From Candidatus Omnitrophota bacterium (GTDB lineage: Bacteria; Omnitrophota; Koll11; Gygaellales; Profunditerraquicolaceae): DNA of 7,815 nt. Under the pieces are notes generated by a model, which saw nothing but the letters and a program-made list of their open reading frames with translations, was not told the origin of the DNA and did no database searches. The position numbers were made by a program, and so were the translations under genes. The stretch is from contig JALOQI010000017.1 of assembly GCA_025453435.1 (NCBI GenBank), positions 1 through 7,815 of the forward strand. Reading direction: 5' to 3'. Positions 1 through 7,005 of this stretch are shown piece by piece. The stretch's first letter is position 1. Each line of letters opens with the position of its first letter.

Positions 1-2
1 TT

Positions 3-878
3 TTTATCGGCAAGGAACGGATCGCGCGGGATCTGGCAAATGCAGTGGCCGATAAATCACCCGCACCCTCAGCCGAAGCAGCGGCAAAACCGCTTCCTGC
101 CGCGGACCTGGTCAAACATTTTTTGAGTTTCACTCCGGGCATTATCGTAAGCGCAGGGCTTGTGGACGGCATCAACCCGTGCGCGTTCACCGTAATAATA
201 TTCTTTATTTCATTCCTCGCTCTTCAGGGATATTCCCGCAGGGATACGGCCTTGATAGGCGCAAGCTTCATTCTCGCTGTATTTTTAACATATCTTTTGC
301 TGGGACTTGGGCTTTTCGGATTTTTTTACAGCATAAAAGGCGTTATGCTGGTGCGCAAGGCGTTTAACTGGATTATTGCGGCGTTCACGCTTATCCTTGG
401 AATTCTTGCAGTGCGGGATATAATGCAGTTCAGAAAAACCCGCTCGACAGATAACATGATCCTGGCTTTGCCGGCTTCCGTAAAGAACCAGATCCACAAA
501 GTCATAGGCCTGGGTTACCGCAGGAGGCAGACCGAAGGCAATGATGCGGCCGGCAGGCCTGTGACCGCGATTTTGCTGACGGCATTTGTTACAGGATTTT
601 TGGTGTCTTTGTTGGAAGCTGTGTGTACCGGGCAACTCTATCTGCCGACTATCTCGTATGTCCTGAAGTCATCCGGGATGAAACTACAGGCAGCGTGGTA
701 TCTGGTTTTATATAATCTGATGTTCGTAACCCCGCTTATAGTGATATTCCTGTGCGCGCTGGCAGGCGTGAACTCTGGAGAATTTTCGAAGTTTTTCCAC
801 AGGCATTTTGTCCTTACGAAATCATTGCTGGCAATCATGTTCTTTGTGTTAGCCGTATTTCTTATCTGGAGGGGATAG
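3..878 (+). CDS. CcdA/DsbD-like thiol-disulfide transmembrane protein, 5' end cut by window
   Basis: This is probably a membrane electron carrier that passes reducing equivalents from cytoplasmic thiols across the inner membrane, as CcdA and the DsbD core do. The frame is open to the left edge, so the gene begins outside the window; a GTG at 45 is in frame but has no convincing Shine-Dalgarno. About six hydrophobic segments are visible, in two blocks separated by a polar cytoplasmic-type loop around 430-560. The first block has an NPCAF motif (Cys codon 180-182) and the second an EAVCTGQLYLP motif (Cys codon 624-626). These two cysteines match the redox pair of the CcdA/DsbD superfamily. The short stretch before the Pro/Ala-rich linker (FIGKERIARDL) resembles the end of a thioredoxin-like domain, which is inference from few residues. 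The stop codon abuts the start of the next gene. The family call is fairly sure; the partner is unknown. Confidence 0.8.
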   Translation, partial: FIGKERIARDLANAVADKSPAPSAEAAAKPLPAADLVKHFLSFTPGIIVSAGLVDGINPCAFTVIIFFISFLALQGYSRRDTALIGASFILAVFLTYLLLGLGLFGFFYSIKGVMLVRKAFNWIIAAFTLILGILAVRDIMQFRKTRSTDNMILALPASVKNQIHKVIGLGYRRRQTEGNDAAGRPVTAILLTAFVTGFLVSLLEAVCTGQLYLPTISYVLKSSGMKLQAAWYLVLYNLMFVTPLIVIFLCALAGVNSGEFSKFFHRHFVLTKSLLAIMFFVLAVFLIWRG

Positions 879-1313
879 ATGAGGCAGATAGTGAGATCGT
901 TGGCATTATCAGGATGTTTGATCGTCTTCGGCGGCTGCGCAACACCGGCCCCCGGCACAACACCTGCTCCCGGCAGCGTCCTGAAACCGCTCCCGGCTTC
1001 GCAGGCGCCGGCCGGCGAAGACTCGATTCTCCGGGATTTCGGCGCAGTGCGCACAGGAGAGGTGCTTTCGCACGATTTTATTATCCGTAACGATTCGGAT
1101 AAAGACATGAATATCACAGGCACCACGACGTCCTGCGGCTGCACTGTGTCAGAGATAAAGAAATCATTGCTCAAGCCTGGCGAAAGCACGAAAGTCACTG
1201 TTAAGCTCGATACAAAAGGTTACACCGGAGCCGTGCAGCAGTTTGTATATGTCAACATAGATTCCCTTGATAAACCGGTAATACGGCTTACCGTAAAAGC
1301 CAGGGTAGAATAA
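879..1313 (+). CDS. DUF1573 domain protein, probable lipoprotein
   Basis: This 144-residue protein has a hydrophobic signal segment (residues 4-19) ending in FGGC, so Cys20 is a likely lipidation site. Phe at position -3 is not the usual Leu, so the lipobox is imperfect. A Pro/Ala/Thr-rich linker (about 21-46) follows. The domain at about 50-144 begins DFGAVRTGEVLSHDF and contains TSCGCTVSEI, then KPGES and a beta-strand-rich tail. That is the pattern of DUF1573 (PF07610), an Ig-like envelope domain of unknown function with a conserved Cys-Gly-Cys. The ATG directly follows the upstream TAG, with GGAGGGG at 868-874, so the start is firm and translation is probably coupled to the CcdA-like gene. 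The Cys-Gly-Cys next to a thiol-disulfide carrier makes a redox partnership plausible, but this is inference. Confidence 0.82.
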   Translation: MRQIVRSLALSGCLIVFGGCATPAPGTTPAPGSVLKPLPASQAPAGEDSILRDFGAVRTGEVLSHDFIIRNDSDKDMNITGTTTSCGCTVSEIKKSLLKPGESTKVTVKLDTKGYTGAVQQFVYVNIDSLDKPVIRLTVKARVE

Positions 1314-1340
1314 AATCAGATCGAAACAGGAGGAATTGAA

Positions 1341-2327
1341 ATGATAGGCCTGCAGCTGCGTTTATTCGTTTTGCTCGGAGCGTTGTTCGCGATCATTTAT
1401 GCCGCCGTGGTCATGGTCGGCGCATACCTGGGCGTGGGCAACTTTTACTTTTATCTGCTTATATCCGCAGGAATGATGGCCGTTCAGTATATGATCGGCC
1501 CGAAGATAGTCGAATGGACAATGCAGGTCAGGTATCTGACAAAGCAGGAAAGCCCGGAGCTCTTCAGGATAGTCGAAGACCTGGCCCGCAAGGCGAAGAT
1601 CCAGACACCCAAAATAGGGGTGTCTCCCAGCGATCTGCCCAATGCGTTCGCCTTCGGCCGGGGCATAAAAGACGGCAGGATATGCGTTACAAAAGGCATA
1701 CTCCGCCTGCTGGACGAAAAAGAGCTCGGAGCGGTCATAGGCCACGAGATGTCGCATCTTAAGAACCGGGATGTTCTGACCATTACCATCCTTTCAGTTA
1801 TTCCGATGATCATGTACCGGCTGGCTTTTCAGTTCCTTTTTTACGGCAACAGGCGCGACCGCGGTTCGAATACGATGCTTTTAGGCATAGCCGCGTTTCT
1901 CTTTTATTTTATCACCAACCTTCTGGTTTTGTACGCTTCGAGGATCAGGGAGTATTTTGCAGACCGCGGATCGGTCTCTTTAGGCAACAGCCCTTCGAGC
2001 CTTGCGTCAGCCTTGTATAAGCTCGTTTACGGCGCCGCGCGCATGGACAAGGAAGAGCTGCGCGAGATCGAAGGCATAAAGGCGTTTTTCGCAAGCGATC
2101 CTTCGAGGGCGTGGGAGGAGATACGGGAATTAAAACAGCTCGACCGCGACGCAAGCGGCACAATAGACGCAGCCGAACTGGACCTTGTCAGGCGCAAGAC
2201 CGTGAGGTTGAGAACTGCCGATAAATTCATGGAACTTTTGAGCACCCACCCCAATATGCTAAAGAGAATAAAACAGCTTTCTTCATACAAAGACGATATG
2301 AAATATGCCAGCGCAAAAACGCTTTAA
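1341..2327 (+). CDS. htpX: HtpX-type M48 membrane zinc metalloprotease with an EF-hand loop
   Basis: This 328-residue protein is an inner-membrane M48 protease that would degrade misfolded or damaged membrane proteins. Two N-terminal membrane segments (about 8-30 and 35-53) precede the catalytic motif HEMSH (135-139; zinc ligands His135 and His139, catalytic Glu136). Two more hydrophobic segments (about 145-167 and 180-200) follow. The third zinc ligand is Glu204 in REYFADRGS. The C-terminal family signature STHPNMLKRIKQL starts at 301. Between them, residues 268-279 (DRDASGTIDAAE) form a textbook EF-hand calcium-binding loop, with acidic or hydroxyl residues at 1, 3, 5, 9 and 12 and Gly at 6. 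E. coli HtpX is not known to carry this. AGGAGG at 1328-1333 lies seven bases before the ATG and fixes the start. The gene follows DUF1573 after 27 bases and may be co-transcribed with it. Confidence 0.93.
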   Translation: MIGLQLRLFVLLGALFAIIYAAVVMVGAYLGVGNFYFYLLISAGMMAVQYMIGPKIVEWTMQVRYLTKQESPELFRIVEDLARKAKIQTPKIGVSPSDLPNAFAFGRGIKDGRICVTKGILRLLDEKELGAVIGHEMSHLKNRDVLTITILSVIPMIMYRLAFQFLFYGNRRDRGSNTMLLGIAAFLFYFITNLLVLYASRIREYFADRGSVSLGNSPSSLASALYKLVYGAARMDKEELREIEGIKAFFASDPSRAWEEIRELKQLDRDASGTIDAAELDLVRRKTVRLRTADKFMELLSTHPNMLKRIKQLSSYKDDMKYASAKTL

Positions 2328-3489
2328 CAGCCGCAGAAAAATGCCAGCAGCCCGGAGCAGCAGGTCCTGGAAAAGGCTGGTGGATCTTTTAAAACACCAG
2401 CTTTCCTGCCGGGAATCGGAGCTCCGCCATATCTTCCGCATAAATAAAAATCTCATATCAGTAATACCCTGCAGCCGGATGTATGAAATGGTCACGCGCA
2501 TGGCACGAGGCATTCTGGACACCGATATAGTCGTGTTGCGGCTTTACGACCAGGAAAAAAACGCGCTGACCGTAGTTTCCAGGTATTTCATCGGAAGAAA
2601 TATGATCAGGAACCTGCCGGATATCAAGATCGGCGAAGCTGTCAGCGGAAAGGCCTTTAAATTTAAGAAGGCCATATCTGTAGAAGATATAGACAGGGAC
2701 CTTGCGGTCAGAAAGATGAAGCTGGTCAGGATAATCAGGCAGGAAGGCGCGCGCTCTATCCTGTCGGTCCCGATATTGTTCCAGGGAAAGCCCCTTGGCG
2801 TCATCTCTACGTATTGCCGCAGGCCCCGCGTATTCAAGTCAAAAGAGATCGACCTGATGAGGGTTTTTGCTTCTTATGTCGCTGTGATCATCCGCGAGTC
2901 AGAGCACTCCCGCCAGATGCACATGACTTATTTTAATACTATCAGGACGCTTGTTCTGACCCTTGAAACAAGGGACCCTTATACTCAAGGGCACACGGAG
3001 AGGGTGACCGAATATGCGCTTTTGATCGGGGGCAAATTGGGTTTGAGCTCGGATGAACTCAGCACCCTTCGCTATGCCTCGGAGATACATGACATCGGCA
3101 AGATCAGCATCCCGGATTTTATCCTGAATAAACCGGGTAAACTCAATTCTCTTGAGCGCCGCATGATAGAATTGCATCCTGTAAAAGGCGCGCAGATCCT
3201 TACGCCCCTGGAGTTTTTAAAAAATGTCATACCGATTGTTCGGCATCATCACGAGCGGTTCGACGGAAAAGGTTATCCCGACGGCCTCAAAAACGGCCGA
3301 ATACCTCTGATGTCGCGCATAATCGCCTGCGCTGATTCTTTCGACGCCATGACTTCCGAGCGGCCTTATAAAGATAAGATGTCGCTCAAACAGGCTATCC
3401 GGGAGATAAAAACGCACACAGGCACTCAGTTCGACCCGGAGATAGCGGCTGTATTTTTAAAGATATTAAGAAAACAAAAAGCCGGATAA
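2305..3489 (+). CDS. GAF plus HD-GYP domain protein, probable cyclic-di-GMP phosphodiesterase
   Basis: A GAF-like sensor domain (about residues 45-195) is followed by an HD-GYP domain (about 205-390). The catalytic set looks complete: GHTERV (His230), HDIGK (His262, Asp263), LHPVKGA, HHHE (His314-316), GKGYPDG (GYP at 323-325) and ACADSFDAM. HD-GYP proteins hydrolyse cyclic di-GMP, so this is probably a soluble signalling enzyme controlled by a ligand of the GAF domain; the ligand cannot be told. No receiver domain or membrane segment is seen. The N-terminus is uncertain. ATG 2305 overlaps htpX by 23 bases and has no clear Shine-Dalgarno, and it encodes a very basic lead (about 1-24). ATG 2341 and GTG 2380 (preceded by AAGG) are in-frame alternatives upstream of the GAF domain. 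The overlap suggests co-translation with htpX. Confidence 0.9.
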   Translation: MPAQKRFNSRRKMPAARSSRSWKRLVDLLKHQLSCRESELRHIFRINKNLISVIPCSRMYEMVTRMARGILDTDIVVLRLYDQEKNALTVVSRYFIGRNMIRNLPDIKIGEAVSGKAFKFKKAISVEDIDRDLAVRKMKLVRIIRQEGARSILSVPILFQGKPLGVISTYCRRPRVFKSKEIDLMRVFASYVAVIIRESEHSRQMHMTYFNTIRTLVLTLETRDPYTQGHTERVTEYALLIGGKLGLSSDELSTLRYASEIHDIGKISIPDFILNKPGKLNSLERRMIELHPVKGAQILTPLEFLKNVIPIVRHHHERFDGKGYPDGLKNGRIPLMSRIIACADSFDAMTSERPYKDKMSLKQAIREIKTHTGTQFDPEIAAVFLKILRKQKAG

Positions 3490-3506
3490 AGCGCCAGGTT
3501 CTGTTC

Positions 3507-3534
3507 TTGACGTAAACAGCTGCCGTGATAAAAT
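3507..3534 (+). promoter_or_regulatory. Probable sigma-70-type promoter of the ackA operon
   Basis: TTGACG at 3507-3512 and TAAAAT at 3529-3534 are separated by 16 bases. They match the -35 (TTGACA) and -10 (TATAAT) consensus at five of six and four to five of six positions, with near-ideal spacing. It lies in the largest non-coding gap of the window (3490-3572), just before ackA, and would start transcription near 3541. It is the only good promoter I noticed, which supports a separate operon from ackA onward. It is a prediction from sequence only. Confidence 0.6.
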
Positions 3535-3543
3535 AAGGTATCG

Positions 3544-3560
3544 TTTTTTCTGTTTTTTTT
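3544..3560 (+). other. Two T-tracts in the ackA 5' leader
   Basis: A run of six T (3544-3549) and a run of eight T (3553-3560) lie between the predicted -10 box and the ackA Shine-Dalgarno (CAAGG at 3562-3566). No stable GC-rich hairpin precedes them, so they do not make a normal intrinsic terminator for the HD-GYP gene. They would give a very U-rich leader about 30 nucleotides long. They could affect pausing, slippage or ribosome access, but no function is shown. Confidence 0.35.
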
Positions 3561-3572
3561 ACAAGGCATTTA

Positions 3573-4775
3573 ATGAAAATACTCATCCTAAATTCCGGCA
3601 GTTCTTCCATAAAATACCAGCTGTACGATATGCCCGCGGGCACTGTCATCGCGCGGGGCCTCCTGGAAAAGATCGGAGAGGAAACTTCTTTTTTCAGCCA
3701 GAAAAGCTCTAAAGGCGATCTGGAGCAAAAAAGGCCTATCCCGGGCCATGAGCAGGGAGTTAATTTCATAATAGGGATACTTAGCGATCCTGTACACGGA
3801 GTAGTGTCCGGCGCAAGCGAAATATCTGCCGTCGGCCACAGGGTCGTGCACGGAGGAGAAGAATTCACCGCTTCGGTACTGATATCGGATGAGGTCATAG
3901 AAAAGATCAAGAAGTATTCCGATCTTGCTCCTTTGCACAATCCCCCGAACCTGATGGGCATAATGGCCTGCAGGAAACTTTTGCCTGATGCTGTCCAGGT
4001 GGCATGTTTTGATACTGCGTTCCACCATAGCCTTCCTCCCAAAGCATATCTGTATGCGATCCCGTTCGGCCTTTACAAGAAATTCGGCATAAGGCGCTAC
4101 GGTTTTCACGGCACGTCGCATTTATATGTTTCTAAAAGGCTTGCGGGCATGCTTAACACGGGCACAGACCAGCTCAACCTCATAACCTGCCATCTGGGCA
4201 ACGGATGCAGTATTGCGGCGGTGGAAAAAGGCCTGTCAATCGATACGAGCATGGGTTTTACCCCGCTTGAAGGGCTTGTCATGGGCACGCGGTCAGGCGA
4301 TATCGATCCCGCAATAATATTTTATTTGAATGAAAAAGGATATTCCTCTCAGGAGCTCAACAATCTTTTAAACAAAAAAAGCGGTCTGCTGGGTATATCC
4401 GAAATTTCAAATGATATGCGCAATCTTGTCGAAGCCCAGGCGCGGGGGGATCTGCGGGCAAAGACCGCTATCGAAATATTCTGCTATCGAATAAGAAAAT
4501 ATATAGGCGCTTATATGGCGGCGCTGGCCAGGACCGACGCGATTATATTTACCGGCGGCATCGGAGAAAACAACTCGATGATCAGGAAAGAGGTCCTTTC
4601 GGGCCTTGAGTCGCTGGGCATAGAGATAGACGCGGCCCGCAACGAGAAGGCAGTAAAAACCGAGGCGATGATAAGCACGGATTCGTCCCGGACAAAGGTA
4701 TACGTCATACCGACTAATGAAGAGCTTCAGATAGCTCATGATACTTATGAACTTCGGGGTCAGACCCCGGTTTAA
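3573..4775 (+). CDS. ackA: Acetate kinase
   Basis: This enzyme makes ATP and acetate from acetyl phosphate and ADP in the cytoplasm (reversible), the energy-yielding last step of acetate fermentation. The 400-residue length is normal. All hallmark motifs are present: NSGSSSIKYQ at the N-terminus (Asn7), HRVVHGGEEF (Arg90), CFDTAFH (Asp147), GFHGTSH (His179), HLGNGCS, GTRSGDIDP (Arg240), FTGGIGENN and PTNEELQIA (Glu383). These correspond to the substrate- and ATP-binding residues known from the Methanosarcina enzyme. Start ATG 3573 has CAAGG six bases upstream and the invariant N-terminal strand directly after it. It is the first gene after the predicted promoter. The last residues, RGQTPV, are encoded by a palindrome (4755-4769) and probably are not part of the ancestral protein. 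No phosphotransacetylase gene is in the window. Confidence 0.98.
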   Translation: MKILILNSGSSSIKYQLYDMPAGTVIARGLLEKIGEETSFFSQKSSKGDLEQKRPIPGHEQGVNFIIGILSDPVHGVVSGASEISAVGHRVVHGGEEFTASVLISDEVIEKIKKYSDLAPLHNPPNLMGIMACRKLLPDAVQVACFDTAFHHSLPPKAYLYAIPFGLYKKFGIRRYGFHGTSHLYVSKRLAGMLNTGTDQLNLITCHLGNGCSIAAVEKGLSIDTSMGFTPLEGLVMGTRSGDIDPAIIFYLNEKGYSSQELNNLLNKKSGLLGISEISNDMRNLVEAQARGDLRAKTAIEIFCYRIRKYIGAYMAALARTDAIIFTGGIGENNSMIRKEVLSGLESLGIEIDAARNEKAVKTEAMISTDSSRTKVYVIPTNEELQIAHDTYELRGQTPV

Positions 4776-4779
4776 CCGG
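4755..4779 (+). repeat. Overlapping palindromes over the ackA stop and nfnA ribosome binding site
   Basis: CGGGGTCAGACCCCG (4755-4769) is a perfect inverted repeat, and CCGGTTTAACCGG (4767-4779) is a second perfect one sharing bases 4767-4769. The first can fold as six base pairs with a CAG loop, the second as five pairs with a UUA loop, and the two RNA hairpins exclude each other. The second contains the ackA stop TAA (4773-4775) and pairs the GG of the nfnA GGAG site (4778-4781). The first resembles a short REP-type repeat and shares TCAGACCC with the larger element at 7005-7077. The palindromes are seen directly; the REP origin and any regulation are inference. Confidence 0.6.
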
Positions 4780-4787
4780 AGATAATA

Positions 4788-5618
4788 ATGTTCAAGATCC
4801 TTGATACTTACGTTCTGGGACCCAAGATGCACTATGTGTTGATGGATGCTCCTATGATCGCGCGAAAGGCGCAGGCAGGCCAGTTTGTTATCGTGCGTAC
4901 CGGCGAAAAAGGCGAGCGCGTGCCACTTACGATAGCCGACTATGACCGAAAGGCAGGGACAATAACCCTTGTGTTCCAGGAAGCGGGAAAAACCACGTGC
5001 GCGTTCGGCTGTATGAAAAAAGGCGATTTCCTGGATGATCTTCTCGGGCCTCAGGGAAATCCCACGGAGATAGAGAAATTCGGCCATGCTGTAGTCATCG
5101 GCGGAGGCATCGGAGTAGCTCCGGTATTTCCTCTGGCGCGCGCATTGAAGGAAAAAGGCAATAAAGTGACTTCCATCATAGGGTACAGATCAAAAGAACA
5201 TATTTTCTGGGAAGACAAGATGAAGGCAGTGTCCGATGAGCTGGTCATCGCGACCAACGACGGCTCATACGGCAAAAAAGGTTTCGTTACGGATATGCTC
5301 AAAGGCATTATCGAACAGGGCAGCAAGATAGATATAGTCTTCGCCATCGGCCCGGCAGTAATGATGAAGGCTGTGTGCGATATGACAAAAACTTACGGTC
5401 TCAAGACCATAGTCAGCTTGAATTCGCTGATGGTCTGCGGAATGGGAATGTGCGGCGCATGCCGCGTTAGCGTCGGCGAGAAGACAAAATTCACCTGCAT
5501 GGACGGCCCTGATTTCGACGGGCACCAGGTGGATTTCGCGCTGTTGATGAAGAGGCTTGAGACATATAAGCCGGAGGAATGCACCTGTCAGCGAGGAGAC
5601 AACAATGGCGGTAGATAA
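4788..5618 (+). CDS. nfnA: NfnA/SudB: FAD and [2Fe-2S] subunit of ferredoxin:NADP+ transhydrogenase
   Basis: This 276-residue protein is the ferredoxin-NADP reductase-like small subunit of NfnAB, also annotated as sulfide dehydrogenase SudB or as a dihydroorotate dehydrogenase electron-transfer-like protein. RVPLTIAD (44-51) is the flavin-binding motif, and GGGIGVAP (105-112) begins the pyridine nucleotide domain. Cys217, Cys222, Cys225 and Cys237 (C-x4-C-x2-C-x11-C) would bind the [2Fe-2S] cluster, followed by MDGPDFDG. In characterised NfnAB this subunit handles NAD(H) while the large subunit handles NADP(H) and ferredoxin, with flavin-based electron bifurcation. GGAG at 4778-4781 lies six bases before the ATG, and the gap after ackA is 12 bases. 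The 3' end overlaps nfnB by 14 bases, as expected for a tightly coupled heterodimer. A PyrK role is less likely because no pyrD is adjacent. Confidence 0.93.
   Translation: MFKILDTYVLGPKMHYVLMDAPMIARKAQAGQFVIVRTGEKGERVPLTIADYDRKAGTITLVFQEAGKTTCAFGCMKKGDFLDDLLGPQGNPTEIEKFGHAVVIGGGIGVAPVFPLARALKEKGNKVTSIIGYRSKEHIFWEDKMKAVSDELVIATNDGSYGKKGFVTDMLKGIIEQGSKIDIVFAIGPAVMMKAVCDMTKTYGLKTIVSLNSLMVCGMGMCGACRVSVGEKTKFTCMDGPDFDGHQVDFALLMKRLETYKPEECTCQRGDNNGGR
5593..5598 (+). promoter_or_regulatory. Ribosome binding site that fixes the nfnB start
   Basis: GAGGAG lies inside the end of nfnA, six bases before ATG 5605. It favours that ATG over an in-frame TTG at 5557, which would add 16 residues read from the other frame of nfnA. 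Confidence 0.8.
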
Positions 5619-7005
5619 AAAAGCAGTTCCGATGAGAGAACAGACCGCGCAGGAGCGCGTTAAAAATTTCGATGAAGTCCCTTTGGGCTATGATGAACAA
5701 GAAGCCGTAAAGGAAGCCGGCCGCTGCATGCAGTGCGCTAAAAAGCCCTGCGTGGACGGCTGCCCCGTGCGCATAGACATCCCGGCTTTCATCAAAGCGT
5801 TAAAAGAGAAAGATTTTCAGAAGGGCATCGATATCCTGCATGCAAACGATTCTCTGCCTTGTATAACCGGCCGCGTATGCCCTCAGGAAGAACAGTGCCA
5901 GGCTTTATGCGTTATGAAAAAACTGGGCGAACCGATATCCATCGGAAGGCTTGAGCGTTTTCTGGCAGACTGGGACCTTAAGAACCGCGCCGCCAACAAG
6001 TCCGCACATCCTGAGCCTGCTGCCAAAAACAGTAAAAAAGTCGCGGTTGTCGGATCAGGGCCCGCAGGCGCGACATGCGCTGCGGAACTGGCCAAAAAAG
6101 GCTATGACGTTACCGTGTTCGAAGGGTATCATAAGCTCGGCGGCGTCCTGGTGTACGGTATCCCTGAATTCCGCCTGCCCAAGGCGATCGTCGAAACCGA
6201 GATCCGGCTTATGGAAAAGCTGGGGGTGAAGTTTGTCACTAATGCTTTGATAGGCAGGGCAATGACGATCGATGAATTGCTCAAAGACGGGTTTGCCGCG
6301 GTTTTTGTGGGAGCAGGCGCAGGCCTGCCTAACTTCATGAACATACCCGGAGAGAATCTCAACGGCGTTTATTCGGCAAATGAGTTCCTGACAAGGGTGA
6401 ATCTCATGAAAGCGTATAAATTCCCCGAATACGATACGCCTGTCAAGCGCGGCAAAAACGTGGCTGTGGTAGGCGGCGGCAATGTGGCAATGGATTCCGC
6501 AAGGACCGCTTTGCGCCTTGGAGCTGACCACGTATATCTGATCTACCGCAGGTCTGAAAAAGAAATGCCTGCCAGGGAAGAAGAGGTCATCCGCGCCAGG
6601 GAAGAAGGCATAGATTTCAGGCTGTTGACGAATCCTCTTCGCTATATAGGCGACGCCAACGGTTTTGTAAAGCAGGTCGAATGCATAAAAATGGAACTTG
6701 GAGCTCCCGACGCCTCAGGCAGGCGCAGCCCTGTGCCAATGAGCGGTTCCGAATTCACGATAGATATCGACGAAGCTATAGTAGCTATAGGCAATACCCC
6801 GAATCCAATAATACCGCGCACAACGCCCGGATTGAAAGTAAAGAAACGCGGTGAGATCGAAGCTGATGACGACGGCCGCACCTCTATTCCCGGCGTATTC
6901 GCCGGCGGAGACATAGTCACCGGCGCGGCAACCGTTATAACCGCCATGGGCGCGGGGCGCAAGTCAGCCCAGGCGATAGACGATTATCTAAAAACTGGGA
7001 GCTGA
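5605..7005 (+). CDS. nfnB: NfnB/SudA: large flavoprotein subunit of ferredoxin:NADP+ transhydrogenase
   Basis: This 466-residue protein belongs to the glutamate-synthase small-subunit family and pairs with NfnA to couple NADH and reduced ferredoxin oxidation to NADP+ reduction, or the reverse. The N-terminal helical domain has eight cysteines for two [4Fe-4S] clusters: Cys41, 44, 49, 53 and Cys86, 92, 98, 102. GSGPAG (150-155) begins the FAD fold. GGGNVAMD (290-297) begins the NADP(H) fold, and Arg315-Arg316 in YRRSEKEMPAR fit NADP(H) preference. FAGGDIVTGAAT (from about 432) is the C-terminal FAD motif. No glutamate synthase large subunit is nearby, and nfnA directly precedes it, so Nfn/Sud is the better call than GltD. 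The start overlaps nfnA by 14 bases and has GAGGAG upstream. The final A of the stop codon is the first base of a long palindrome. Confidence 0.95.
   Translation: MAVDKKAVPMREQTAQERVKNFDEVPLGYDEQEAVKEAGRCMQCAKKPCVDGCPVRIDIPAFIKALKEKDFQKGIDILHANDSLPCITGRVCPQEEQCQALCVMKKLGEPISIGRLERFLADWDLKNRAANKSAHPEPAAKNSKKVAVVGSGPAGATCAAELAKKGYDVTVFEGYHKLGGVLVYGIPEFRLPKAIVETEIRLMEKLGVKFVTNALIGRAMTIDELLKDGFAAVFVGAGAGLPNFMNIPGENLNGVYSANEFLTRVNLMKAYKFPEYDTPVKRGKNVAVVGGGNVAMDSARTALRLGADHVYLIYRRSEKEMPAREEEVIRAREEGIDFRLLTNPLRYIGDANGFVKQVECIKMELGAPDASGRRSPVPMSGSEFTIDIDEAIVAIGNTPNPIIPRTTPGLKVKKRGEIEADDDGRTSIPGVFAGGDIVTGAATVITAMGAGRKSAQAIDDYLKTGS

Noticed and set aside
45..47. GTG as the start of the CcdA-like gene
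   Set aside because: The same frame is open to the left edge, the residues before it look like coding sequence, and no clear ribosome binding site precedes it. The gene most likely starts before the window.
638..1198. Long minus-strand open frame of 186 codons
   Set aside because: It lies opposite the CcdA-like and DUF1573 genes, which have clear motifs and ribosome binding sites; its own translation shows no recognisable domain.
3490..3560. Intrinsic terminator after the HD-GYP gene
   Set aside because: There are T-runs but no GC-rich hairpin directly before them. The only inverted repeat (CTGTT and AACAG, 3501-3519) is weak and lies too far upstream.
4407..5087. Minus-strand open frame of 226 codons across the ackA-nfnA junction
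   Set aside because: It is antisense to two well-supported conserved genes and has no recognisable motif, so it is a shadow of their codon pattern.
5557..5604. N-terminal extension of NfnB from TTG 5557
   Set aside because: These codons overlap conserved nfnA sequence, lack a ribosome binding site of their own, and the ATG at 5605 has GAGGAG at the right distance.
5605..7005. Glutamate synthase small subunit (GltD)
   Set aside because: The family is shared, but no large subunit is nearby and the gene overlaps an nfnA-type partner, so the Nfn/Sud assignment fits better.
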